A program made the translations under genes and the position numbers. The notes under the pieces were generated by a model, which was not told the origin of the DNA, did no database searches, and saw nothing but the letters and a program-made list of their open reading frames with translations. DNA of 35,709 nt from Phycisphaerales bacterium (GTDB lineage: Bacteria; Planctomycetota; Phycisphaerae; Phycisphaerales; SM1A02): the NCBI GenBank assembly GCA_030748155.1, contig JASMMN010000094.1:1-35709 (forward strand), written 5' to 3'. The stretch's first letter is position 1. Each line of letters opens with the position of its first letter. Below are positions 9,232 to 18,117 of the stretch, in pieces.

Positions 9232-10311
9232 ATGGCGTGCTGCACCACCCCCTATTCATCAGAATCAATTCGGCGTCGAGTGATCGGGTGGTGGACGGTG
9301 GTGCAGGGCATCTTGGTGGCTGCGGCGTTGGCCCTCTTTGTGGCACTCATCTGGTGGCCGAAGGTCGGCCTGCATGCCTTCTGGGATGTGCTGATTCCTG
9401 CCGCACCAGCCTTGGTGGTTCTGGCCCCCGGGCTGTGGCGGAATATCTGCCCACTCGGGACCGTGTCACAACTGGGTCGGAGGGTTGGAGGTGTTCGGGG
9501 GTTGCACATCGATGCTCGCTGGCAGGCCCGCATGGGGCTGATTGGTGTCGTGCTGCTGTTGGTCTTGGTGCCCTTGCGGCACCCATGGTTCAACCTCGAC
9601 GGAATCGCGACCCTGTTGCTGCTCGTCGGCGCAGGTGTGGTGGCCCTGCTGGTCGGGTTCGTGTTTGCCGGAAAGAGTGGCTGGTGCGCCGGAGCGTGTC
9701 CGGTGCACCCCGTCGAGCGGCTGTATGGAACTAAGTCGCTGCTCACGGTGACAAGCGCCCACTGCAAATCATGTATCCGCTGCGTGATCCCATGTCCAGA
9801 CACGGCTCTAGGAATTCGCCACGGACAAGGTCAGTCCACATGGGCTCGCAAGGCGACATGGATGATTATCGTGGGCGGTTTCCCGGGATTCGTCTGGGGT
9901 TGGTTTCAGGTACCCGATGGCATTTCAATCGGTGCCGCAGAAGCCTGGATGTGGCCGTTTGGGGGCATGCTCGGAACGATGGTGTTGTGGGTGCTGCTTC
10001 GGTCGGCCTTGCCAAATTCCGACGGTTGGCGGCTTGACGCCCTGTTTGCGGCATCCGCAGTGTCGGCGTATTACTGGTTCCGCATTCCGGCCCTGTTCGG
10101 TTACGGCGTGTACCCGGGCGACGGCATGCTCGTCGATCTTCGCGGAACCGTTCCGGCCATTGTGTTCGATGTCACCCGCGTCGTGCTGGCATTGCTCTTT
10201 GTCTGGTGGATGGTGATCCGCACGCCCACACCACGACCATGGATGTACAAGCCGCCGCAAGAGAAAACGGAATCAGCGTCAGTTGCCATGACGATCGGGT
10301 TGACTGCCTGA
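9232..10311 (+). CDS. Membrane-bound 4Fe-4S protein, NapH/NosR-like polyferredoxin
   Basis: Start chosen after AGGAGG SD at about 9220. Several TM helices, RNICPLGTVSQLGRR, SGWCAGACPVHPVERLYG and ferredoxin motif CKSCIRCVIPCPDT. Confidence 0.75.
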   Translation: MACCTTPYSSESIRRRVIGWWTVVQGILVAAALALFVALIWWPKVGLHAFWDVLIPAAPALVVLAPGLWRNICPLGTVSQLGRRVGGVRGLHIDARWQARMGLIGVVLLLVLVPLRHPWFNLDGIATLLLLVGAGVVALLVGFVFAGKSGWCAGACPVHPVERLYGTKSLLTVTSAHCKSCIRCVIPCPDTALGIRHGQGQSTWARKATWMIIVGGFPGFVWGWFQVPDGISIGAAEAWMWPFGGMLGTMVLWVLLRSALPNSDGWRLDALFAASAVSAYYWFRIPALFGYGVYPGDGMLVDLRGTVPAIVFDVTRVVLALLFVWWMVIRTPTPRPWMYKPPQEKTESASVAMTIGLTA

Positions 10312-10316
10312 CCTGC

Positions 10317-10772
10317 TCACTCGCCGATATCCTCGGCCCACAAGTCCGGTTTTTCCCGGATTAATCGTTCCATCAAGGCAACGCACCGCGGATCGTCGAG
10401 CACGGTGAGTTCGACCCCCTGAGAACGCATCCACTCTTCAGCGCCTAGGAATGTTCGGTTCTCGCCGATCACGACTCTTGGAATCCGGAACAGCACTGCC
10501 GTTCCACCGCACATACAACAAGGGCTCAGCGTCGATACCAGTGTCAACTCCGCCCAATCCCTGCGGCGGCCAGCATGACGAATGCATGAAACTTCGGCAT
10601 GTGCCGTGGGGTCACCAGACTGCACCCGCTCATTGTGGCCCCGGGCGACAATCTCGCCGGAGTCAGCGCGGGCAAGCACCGAGCCGATTGGAATACCGCC
10701 CTGAGACCATGATATTTCAGCTTGCTCGATTGAGGCATCGACCCAAGCGTTGCAGAATCGCTCACTCGGCAT
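10317..10772 (-). CDS. Cytosine/nucleoside deaminase, yeast Fcy1-like zinc deaminase
   Basis: MPSERFCNAWVDASIEQAEISWSQGGIPIGSVL...ARGHNERVQSGDPTAHAEVS...LVSTLSPCCMCGGTAVLFRIPRVVIGENRTFLGAEEWMRSQGVELTVLDDPRCVALMERLIREKPDLWAEDIGE. HAE and PCxxC zinc motifs; the C-terminus WxEDIGE matches the recalled S. cerevisiae Fcy1 end. Confidence 0.88.
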   Translation of the reverse strand: MPSERFCNAWVDASIEQAEISWSQGGIPIGSVLARADSGEIVARGHNERVQSGDPTAHAEVSCIRHAGRRRDWAELTLVSTLSPCCMCGGTAVLFRIPRVVIGENRTFLGAEEWMRSQGVELTVLDDPRCVALMERLIREKPDLWAEDIGE

Positions 10773-11301
10773 CGGGCTGGGCAGTAGCCGTGCTCGATTC
10801 AGCGGCAGCAGTCTCCCTAGAGGCGGCAACAGCCTCGGATGTGATGCGGTCCAACTGCTTGTTATTGAAACGCCACCAGTTGGCGCCAGTTACTTTCCAA
10901 GGCGTGAGTGCGAATTTCTGCATGTCGATGGTAATCAGCTGTCGCCCCCGACTGGGCCGAGGAGCATCGAGGTCAATCTGCGCAGACGAATGATGCATCC
11001 GGACCGCCCGCACGGCAAGTGCCGATCCCTCGTCGGTATCAACCAGATCACAGTCCGGCAGCAGTTTGGCAAGTGACGCTTTGGCTGGGTCAAGTGAGGG
11101 CGTGAGGTAGACCAAAACCGGTCCGGCGGACAGGGCTGTTGGCTCACGGGCGATCCACCAATCAACCGCCGTAGCGATGGCATTTGTGACGGTCGCTTCG
11201 GACGGCGAGGCGATTTGGAGCGGTGTTTCCTGGGGCCAGCCAGCCTCGGGAGCGCACGCTGCAGGCAACAAGAGGCAGAAAATGCAGAGGGGATATCGCA
11301 T
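10762..11301 (-). CDS. Putative lipoprotein, unknown function
   Basis: MRYPLCIFCLLLPAACAPEAGWP: short signal plus lipobox-like AAC. No recognised domain. Overlaps the start of the deaminase gene by 11 nt. Confidence 0.6.
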   Translation of the reverse strand: MRYPLCIFCLLLPAACAPEAGWPQETPLQIASPSEATVTNAIATAVDWWIAREPTALSAGPVLVYLTPSLDPAKASLAKLLPDCDLVDTDEGSALAVRAVRMHHSSAQIDLDAPRPSRGRQLITIDMQKFALTPWKVTGANWWRFNNKQLDRITSEAVAASRETAAAESSTATAQPDAE

Positions 11302-11366
11302 GGGGGCTCTCCAATTCAACGACTCAGTGTAGCAGCACCCTCCGGGGATGCCCCTACACTGTGAGA

Positions 11367-12044
11367 ATGTCGTGGACGAATCGGGATCGGCGAATCATTC
11401 TCGGGATCACCGGTGCCTCTGGTGCACCCTATGCAGTTCGGACCATCGAGTTGCTGGCCCAGCGGGGGATCGAGGTCCATGTGGTCGTGTCCACGCTCGG
11501 TCGCCGACTGCTCTTGGAAGAATGCGGCATCGTGGATGTCACGGCCTCGGCGCTTGCCGGCCGCAGTGACCCTGCTCAGGTCGTACTGCATTCAGGCCGC
11601 GACATGGGGGCCGTGATTGCGAGCGGTTCATTCCGACATGGGGGCATGATCGTCGTGCCGTGTTCCAGCAATACGCTCGGTGCTCTGGCTTCGGGCATGA
11701 CCAACACGCTCGTGCAGCGAGCGGCCGCTGTGACGCTCAAAGAGGGCCGGCCACTGCTGCTTGCTCACCGCGAGACGCCGTTGAGTCGCATCGATCTCGG
11801 CAACATGGATCGGCTCGCGGCCGCAGGCGCCACAATCATCCCACTCTCTCCTGGTTTCTACACACAACCTCGATCGATCGACGACCTCGTGGATTTCATG
11901 GCGGGCCGACTGCTCGACCGGATAGGCATCGATCACGATCTGCCGGTTCGTTGGGAGGATGTGATGCTCGGTGGTCAGCCGTCGGTTGAATCCGAGACTG
12001 CATCCAACACTGTTCCAGGCGGCGGGTCTCGAAGCAGCACTTGA
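11367..12044 (+). CDS. ubiX: Flavin prenyltransferase UbiX/Pad1 family
   Basis: RRIILGITGASGAPYAVRTIELLAQRGIEVHVVVSTLGRRLL...GSFRHGGMIVVPCSSNTLGALASGMTNTLVQRAAAVTLKEGRPLLLAHRETPLSRIDLGNM; diagnostic UbiX motifs. ORF-track start at 11223 is probably too early. Confidence 0.95.
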   Translation: MSWTNRDRRIILGITGASGAPYAVRTIELLAQRGIEVHVVVSTLGRRLLLEECGIVDVTASALAGRSDPAQVVLHSGRDMGAVIASGSFRHGGMIVVPCSSNTLGALASGMTNTLVQRAAAVTLKEGRPLLLAHRETPLSRIDLGNMDRLAAAGATIIPLSPGFYTQPRSIDDLVDFMAGRLLDRIGIDHDLPVRWEDVMLGGQPSVESETASNTVPGGGSRSST

Positions 12045-13498
12045 TCACCGGCCGAGAGACCACCAAGTACCTCGACGTACAACTCACTGGACCGCCCCAG
12101 CGTGACCGGTGTCGGTTGATAGCGTCCTCGGTCGGCAAGGTACACAATTGAACTCTGCTCACCCCGGTGTACCGACTGCACGGGTATATAGAGCGCTTCC
12201 ATCACCGTGTCGATCAGAATGAGCGCCTTGCACCGCATGGAGGGCTTGAGGGGGAGTTCGTCGGTGTTGTCGATGGAGATCTTCACCGAGTAGTCTCGGC
12301 GATTCGGATCCCGCCAACCACCGTCTTCGGCCAACACACCGACCGAGTCAACTTGTCCCTGCAAGACACTGTCATTGAAGGCATCCATTCGAACAGTCGC
12401 AGACTGTCCAGCCTTGACGTGTCCACTGAGTGCCTCATTGACCTTGACATCGGCGAACATGCGGTCGGTATTGGGCAACACGATCAACAGTTGGTTGCGA
12501 GAAATCTTTGAACCCACCCGAAGAGCTTGGGGTTGATCCCAGTCGCGTCCCCCCCCGACAGTTGTTCCATACACCACCATTCCGGGTGCCGGAGCGACCA
12601 CGGTGCAGTTGATCAGCTGTTGCTGGTGTTGCGCAAGCCGCTCTTCCTTGGAAGTGAGGTTGGATTTGGCGGCATCAAGGTTGCTCTTGGCACTCTGCAC
12701 ACTGGCCCGAGTCCGCGTCTCAACCCGCACGAGTTCATCTTCGGCCTGCTTGAGATCGGATTCTTTCCACTGCTTGTCCTTCTCGTAGGTGTACTTCTCA
12801 TACACCTGCTGGTCGAGCCCCGACTGAGAGAGTTGGGCCTCAGCTCGAATCATCTGAATCTCATCCTGTTCAAGATCATTCTGGCTGATGAAATCCCGCT
12901 CACGAAGTTCCAGAGATTTCTTGTACTTTTCTTCGAGTCGCTTGAAGTCCTTTTCGGCTGTTCGGAGCGCCAAGGCAAGTTGATTCCGCTTAGCGACCAC
13001 CTCACCTTCCCGCCATGCGAGCAAGGCAAGTTTACTTTGGTCGACTGCGACCTGCGACTTGGCAAGATTCGACTCACGTGACTTCTGGGCGATGGCATAG
13101 TCGGCCATTCGAGTTTCGACCTGATTGCGGGCGGCCACAACGGACTCCTCCGCCGACTGAATGCGGTCCTTGACATCCTTGTCGTCGAGACGAACAAGCA
13201 CATCCCCGGTCTCGACCGCAGACCCCTCATCGATGATCTCGGTAACGGTGGCACTCCCATCGAGTTCGCACCGAAGTTCCACCTGATCGAAGGCTGCAAG
13301 TTCACCCGATGCCGGGATCGAAACACCGAACTCGCCAATGACCACCGTATGAAGGTCGGTTTCGGCTTGGATCAGGTCCTGTGACCTACCTCCACCACTC
13401 AAGAGCGTCACAACCACCACGATGACCAGTGCCGACCCAGCGAGTACAACACTGGTTGTGTTGATGCCGCGTCGAGAATGGTGTGCGTGCTGCTGCAT
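11975..13498 (-). CDS. HlyD/RND-type periplasmic adaptor (membrane fusion protein)
   Basis: One N-terminal TM, lipoyl/barrel-sandwich half motifs (GELAAFDQVELRCELDGSATVTEIIDEGSAVETGDVLVRLDD), long coiled coil, GKASISRNQLL-type beta-barrel region. Confidence 0.9.
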   Translation of the reverse strand: MQQHAHHSRRGINTTSVVLAGSALVIVVVVTLLSGGGRSQDLIQAETDLHTVVIGEFGVSIPASGELAAFDQVELRCELDGSATVTEIIDEGSAVETGDVLVRLDDKDVKDRIQSAEESVVAARNQVETRMADYAIAQKSRESNLAKSQVAVDQSKLALLAWREGEVVAKRNQLALALRTAEKDFKRLEEKYKKSLELRERDFISQNDLEQDEIQMIRAEAQLSQSGLDQQVYEKYTYEKDKQWKESDLKQAEDELVRVETRTRASVQSAKSNLDAAKSNLTSKEERLAQHQQQLINCTVVAPAPGMVVYGTTVGGGRDWDQPQALRVGSKISRNQLLIVLPNTDRMFADVKVNEALSGHVKAGQSATVRMDAFNDSVLQGQVDSVGVLAEDGGWRDPNRRDYSVKISIDNTDELPLKPSMRCKALILIDTVMEALYIPVQSVHRGEQSSIVYLADRGRYQPTPVTLGRSSELYVEVLGGLSAGDQVLLRDPPPGTVLDAVSDSTDG

Positions 13499-13507
13499 GA
13501 ATTCGAC

Positions 13508-15280
13508 TCAGTGTACATCCTGCTCTGCTGAAACCGAAACCTTCGGCTCATAGGACAAGGTTGATGTAGTGGAAACAACCATTCCAGGAATTGGATCCAG
13601 TGCCGCTTCGCCGTTGATGCGAAGTTGGCCGGTGCGAAGAAGGTATCGGAGAATCGACTCCTGGACCCGGCGGAAGGCCTGCGCTCGCCCGTTCTGCGCC
13701 TGTTGCAGTGATTGAATTGCGGAGAGTTGATCCAGAACCGTGTAGGTATCCGGATCCGCATCGATGGATTCAATGTTGAGCCGCGCAATCTCGACGTTCC
13801 GCCGCTGGATGTCCAATGAGAACAGATTGGCATCGATATCGCGAACGGCGGATCGCACATCAATGGCCGTTTCGTCGCGTTGCTTTCGATACTCCCGCCG
13901 CGACCGCTCCAGAGCGATCTGAGCCTGCCGAACCACAATCCGCTCAGACTCCCGATCGAGCGGAAGCCCGAGCGTCAACGAGGCCTCTGCGTTCATGTCT
14001 TCAAGCGACGGAAGTACGGCGTCGTAGTAGTAGGTGTCGTTTGATCCGAGCCGCATGCTTCCAGCCAGATCAAGATCCGGGAGCAGGCCATTGAGAGCAT
14101 TGCGGACGGACCGCTGCCGATCAACCAACTGATCCCGCTCGGTTTGGAGATCCAGCCGCTGCCACATAGCGGTTTCCACCGCGGTATCAAGATCGGTGAC
14201 GGGCGGATCGATCGCGAAGGTGTCCTTGGAAATGCGTACCGGATCATCCACCGGCCAGTTGATGAGGAGCTTGAAACGATCAACCGCCAGCCGATACGAC
14301 TCCCACAGTCCAGCGATGCTGGATTGCTTCTGCAGTGCGTTGTTCTCCGCCTCAGCGGCGTCATACAACCGAGCACGGCCAGCCTCATACAAGGCACGTT
14401 GCCGTTCAGCCAGCGTTTCGAGCAGCGAAGCGGATTCGAGCGCGTTGTCAAGGTTCTGACGCTGCACAAGCAGCCCAAGCCAGGCACTTACGGTGCGGAA
14501 CCAGAAGTCGCGGCGAAACTCTTCAAAGGATCGGGCCGCGTAGATCAGGTTTCGCTCGGCCTGAATGATGTCCTCTTGGGCGATCATCCCGGCGCCTCGA
14601 AGCAGCGGAATGCTGCCACCGAAAGTGAACTGACCGATCCGCGTGGTATCGGAACTCCCCCCCGAGTCCGAGGCGGCTCCAAGTACCTCGTGGGCAAAGG
14701 TGGCGATGTAGGACGCTGTCACCTCGCCTCCCCATGGCAGGCGCTGAGAGGCCGAGAACGTATTGACAACAGCCTCGGCCGACTGCAAGAAATCGCCTCC
14801 TCCGTCCTGATGCGAGTATTGCAACGCCACATCATCGGCAATCTGGGGCGTCCACAGGTGCAACTCAAGAACAAGATTCAAGCACGTAAGCAGATAGTCT
14901 TCTTCGGCGAAGCGGTATTCCCGGCCGTGGGCGAAAGCCCACTCGAGCGCCTCATCAAGCTTCAATTCCTCGCCCCCCTCGGCGGCGTCCTCGTAGGAGA
15001 CAAGGCGGTCGAGTACTTCCTGGGTCTCCATCGCCACGACCGACTCCCAAGTCATCGACTCGACCGGTGGATTGGTGGTGGATGGATGCTTCTCGTTCAT
15101 CGTGGCTTCGCTTGCCGAAACCTCCACCCATTCCTCCACCGGGCGAGGCGGGATGGTGGCCTCGATGCGGCCGGTACCGCTGGCGAGCAGATCGTTGACC
15201 TGTCGGTCGATGGAATGGAAACTCGGCGAGCAACCAGACACAAGAATCACAGCGGCAGGAGTGAACCAAGGGAATCGCAT
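13508..15280 (-). CDS. TolC family outer-membrane efflux protein
   Basis: Lipobox-like LVSGCSPS; ...SYIATFAHEVLGAASDSGG..., ERNLIYAARSFEEFRRDFWFRTVSAWLGLLVQRQNLDNA, RRNVEIARLNIESIDADPDTYTVLDQLSAIQSLQQAQNGRAQAFRRVQESILRYLLRTGQL; typical repeated helical TolC architecture. Confidence 0.88.
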   Translation of the reverse strand: MRFPWFTPAAVILVSGCSPSFHSIDRQVNDLLASGTGRIEATIPPRPVEEWVEVSASEATMNEKHPSTTNPPVESMTWESVVAMETQEVLDRLVSYEDAAEGGEELKLDEALEWAFAHGREYRFAEEDYLLTCLNLVLELHLWTPQIADDVALQYSHQDGGGDFLQSAEAVVNTFSASQRLPWGGEVTASYIATFAHEVLGAASDSGGSSDTTRIGQFTFGGSIPLLRGAGMIAQEDIIQAERNLIYAARSFEEFRRDFWFRTVSAWLGLLVQRQNLDNALESASLLETLAERQRALYEAGRARLYDAAEAENNALQKQSSIAGLWESYRLAVDRFKLLINWPVDDPVRISKDTFAIDPPVTDLDTAVETAMWQRLDLQTERDQLVDRQRSVRNALNGLLPDLDLAGSMRLGSNDTYYYDAVLPSLEDMNAEASLTLGLPLDRESERIVVRQAQIALERSRREYRKQRDETAIDVRSAVRDIDANLFSLDIQRRNVEIARLNIESIDADPDTYTVLDQLSAIQSLQQAQNGRAQAFRRVQESILRYLLRTGQLRINGEAALDPIPGMVVSTTSTLSYEPKVSVSAEQDVH

Positions 15281-15339
15281 GTCGGTAATTGTAGGTATTC
15301 ACAGCACCACCGCTGCCATCGACCTGCAATACTGGGCAA

Positions 15340-16338
15340 ATGGAACAGAAGACCACATCGTCCTCGCGTGGAGAGCCGACCGGGGCCGTTATCACACATC
15401 GTGATACTCGAACCCCCACTTCCGCATCCGGCATCCGCCTGATCGCCGATGGACTGCCTGCCCATCAAACAGAATCGACACCACTGCTGCTTCACCCACA
15501 ATGGAACTGTGATGACCCCGACACACGTCTGTATGTCGGGGATTGTCGCGATGTATTGGCGAGTCTTCCGGATCGCGGCGAAGTGGATCTCATTTTTGCC
15601 GATCCGCCATTCAACTGGGATGTTCCGTATGACGGATGGTCCGACAATATGAGCAGGGCGGAGTACGAACGCTTCACAATCGACTGGCTCGACGGCTGCA
15701 TCGATACGCTTGCTCCAAACGGAAGTCTCTGGGTAAACATCCCGGACGACACCGTTGCTGAGATCGTGATGCACCTCAAGCGGCGGGGCATGACGATGGT
15801 GAACTGGTGCATCTGGCATTTCAGGTTCGGGCAGTGCCGTGACTCATCGTTCATCGTGAGCAAGGTTCATGCGCTCTATTTCAGCAAAGGCACCACACGG
15901 ACATGGAATCCAGATTCCATCTTGGAAGTGTCAGATCGTGCCAGCATCTACGGCGACAAACGCACCATGGAGAAGGACTCCAACAAAGGCATGCGAGTGC
16001 CGATGGATGTCTGGTACGGCAAGTACTGGGGACGTGTGCAGGGGAACAACAAAGAGCGAAGATCGGGCCATCAGAACCAGATTCCAGAGGCTTATCTTGA
16101 ACGGATCATCTTGGCCTGCTCCAATGAGGGTGATCTGGTACTCGACCCATTCGCCGGCAGTGGAACTACCGGAACGGTCTCGCGTGCCTACGCGCGGCGC
16201 TCGATCAACATCGAGCAATCTGAGAGGATTGCAAAAAGCATGTGGCAGCGAATCACCGAGGTGGGAATGAGTCGTCAGGGTGAGGCGATTGGACAGTCCA
16301 CGGCTATCTTTTCAAAGCGTTCCGGAAACAGAAAGTGA
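15340..16338 (+). CDS. DNA methyltransferase, beta-class amino-MTase (N6-adenine or N4-cytosine)
   Basis: Motif IV VDLIFADPPFNWDVPYDGW precedes motif I LVLDPFAGSGTTGTVSRAYARR, the beta-class order (CcrM/HinfI-like). Frame has a GTGA overlap with the next gene. Confidence 0.92.
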   Translation: MEQKTTSSSRGEPTGAVITHRDTRTPTSASGIRLIADGLPAHQTESTPLLLHPQWNCDDPDTRLYVGDCRDVLASLPDRGEVDLIFADPPFNWDVPYDGWSDNMSRAEYERFTIDWLDGCIDTLAPNGSLWVNIPDDTVAEIVMHLKRRGMTMVNWCIWHFRFGQCRDSSFIVSKVHALYFSKGTTRTWNPDSILEVSDRASIYGDKRTMEKDSNKGMRVPMDVWYGKYWGRVQGNNKERRSGHQNQIPEAYLERIILACSNEGDLVLDPFAGSGTTGTVSRAYARRSINIEQSERIAKSMWQRITEVGMSRQGEAIGQSTAIFSKRSGNRK

Positions 16339-17222
16339 GCCCTCCCTCCGACTGGACACAGGCCGATCGACTCATTGCGCTCTTTGAGCAAGCCGCGTCC
16401 ATTCTGCTCAGCACGCCTGGTCGAATCGGCTCTCGAGTCGATCTTCCAAACGAAGGCTCACTGATGATTGCAGGTGATCTGCACGACCACCTCCCCAACT
16501 ACACACGGATTCTCGCTGCAGCTCAGCTTGAAGACGAACAGAATCATCTGCTGCTTCAAGAACTCATTCACGGCCCCACACTCATACATGGCTGCGACAT
16601 GAGTTGGCGGATGTTGGCGCGGGTTGCCGATTTGCTCGTGCAACATCCAGGACGCGTTCACCCCATCCTCGGGAACCACGAGAACTCACAACTCACTTAC
16701 GTCGGCGTGACCAAGGGCGGCGGCAACAGCATAGAACTCTTTGAGGACGGCGTCGCACTGACGTTCGGAGAGGACTGGGAGCGGGTGTATGCGGCGATCG
16801 ACGGTTTTCTGGCCGCAATGCCACTGGCGGTTCGAACTGCCAGCGGCGTGCAGTGCACACACTCGCTTCCCGACGCCGTCATGATGGATCGTTTCGATCC
16901 AATGATTCTGGAACGCGAGCCCACACCGGACGATCGAATTGGTCCTGATGGTGCAGCGTATTTGTTGACTTGGGGTCGTCGGTTTGATGGTGATCAGATC
17001 ACAGAGCTTCTCAGAGCCTGGTCCATTCGGTGCATGGTCATCGGCCATATCAGACTCGATGGTGGTGTGCGGCGGGTAAGCGATTCGGTGATGGCACTTG
17101 CGAGCGATCAGGATGATGGTGCAGTACTCGAACTGGATCTTTCCATGAACCCCGACATCGATGACATGATGACGTGTGCTACGCCCATCCAAGTCCTGCC
17201 CACCTGTGAACCCGCGTCGTGA
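16335..17222 (+). CDS. Metallophosphoesterase (PPP-like)
   Basis: GDLHDHLPNY (GDxH), ILGNHENSQLT (GNHE), CTHSLPD, MVIGHIRLDGG. GTG start overlaps the MTase stop (GTGA). Confidence 0.8.
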   Translation: MSPPSDWTQADRLIALFEQAASILLSTPGRIGSRVDLPNEGSLMIAGDLHDHLPNYTRILAAAQLEDEQNHLLLQELIHGPTLIHGCDMSWRMLARVADLLVQHPGRVHPILGNHENSQLTYVGVTKGGGNSIELFEDGVALTFGEDWERVYAAIDGFLAAMPLAVRTASGVQCTHSLPDAVMMDRFDPMILEREPTPDDRIGPDGAAYLLTWGRRFDGDQITELLRAWSIRCMVIGHIRLDGGVRRVSDSVMALASDQDDGAVLELDLSMNPDIDDMMTCATPIQVLPTCEPAS

Positions 17223-17887
17223 GTGTCACGCTTGCGATCGAGTGTTCCCAGCGTGGCGGCGGCGTTGCATTGCGGGACACAGCAGGGGAGATTCATACTG
17301 CCTCACTCGAGTCGGCTTCTGGAGTCGATGATCGGCTCATGTCTGAAGTCGATCGATTGTTCGCCGATGCCGGGCTCGCTCCAGACGCCCTGTCGCTCAT
17401 TGGCGTATCGATTGGGCCCGGCGGTTTCACCGGTCTGCGGATAGCGGTCACGACGGCCAAGATGTTGGCAATCAGTACCGGCTGTGACGTTGTGGCTGTT
17501 CAGACGGCTTTGGTCGTGGCAGGCTCGCGAGCAGGTCCGGCAGCGAGGATCGGGGTACTTCTTGCTTCGAGGCGGGGTACGGCGTGGCTGAGTTGCGTTG
17601 ATTCCGGGTTACAGATCACAGGCACTCCGGGGCTTGTGAATGCCGTCTCGATCGGACCCGCCCTCGCTGGGTGTGAGGTTTGTATCGCCGATGCTCATCT
17701 TCCACCAGAGCTTCTCGGGGCGGTCCAAGATGCGGGGGTGCCCATGGAGCCGCCACGATTTGACCCGGTCATCTGCCTGAATCTTGCCGAGCAATGCCAG
17801 GCTCGTGGCGAGATTGTGGATACCCACCATCTTGAGCCGCTGTACCCCCGTATTCCCGAGGCTGTCCGCCTGTTTGAGGCCCGATAA
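17219..17887 (+). CDS. tsaB: tRNA threonylcarbamoyladenosine biosynthesis protein TsaB
   Basis: MSVTLAIECSQRGGGVALRD...LSLIGVSIGPGGFTGLRIAVTTAKMLAISTGCDVVAVQTA. GTG start overlaps the upstream stop (GTGA). Confidence 0.92.
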   Translation: MSVTLAIECSQRGGGVALRDTAGEIHTASLESASGVDDRLMSEVDRLFADAGLAPDALSLIGVSIGPGGFTGLRIAVTTAKMLAISTGCDVVAVQTALVVAGSRAGPAARIGVLLASRRGTAWLSCVDSGLQITGTPGLVNAVSIGPALAGCEVCIADAHLPPELLGAVQDAGVPMEPPRFDPVICLNLAEQCQARGEIVDTHHLEPLYPRIPEAVRLFEAR

Positions 17888-17898
17888 GTCACATTTCA

Positions 17899-17913
17899 GG
17901 GTGATGGACACCC
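17899..17913 (+). terminator. Short hairpin after tsaB
   Basis: GGGTG atgga CACCC, perfect 5-bp stem 12 nt after the tsaB stop, followed by a weak T-rich stretch. Confidence 0.3.
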
Positions 17914-18117
17914 GTACCTTTCTAGAACCTATCCCCTTGCTGTGACATCACCAAGGAACGATCCGGGCAACCCCTCAGGACGGCGGTATCACCCACATCG
18001 CCCCGAAAAACCGCACAGGAACATCAGTCCGACTGAAATCGGTCTCCCATTGCGCCGATGGCTGCGGTGGCCCGGCAGTTCGCCGCGGTCAGGATTCCCA
18101 GACATCGGAGCCCGTCG

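Noticed and set aside
14144-15442. 432-aa plus ORF opposite the TolC gene
   Set aside because: Antisense shadow of a clear TolC-family protein; no recognisable domain.
17955-17990. Glycine-riboswitch-like wording (GGGCAACCCCTCAGGAC)
   Set aside because: The required CTCTCAGGCAAAAGGAC core and paired aptamer arrangement are not present; kept only as a weak leader observation.
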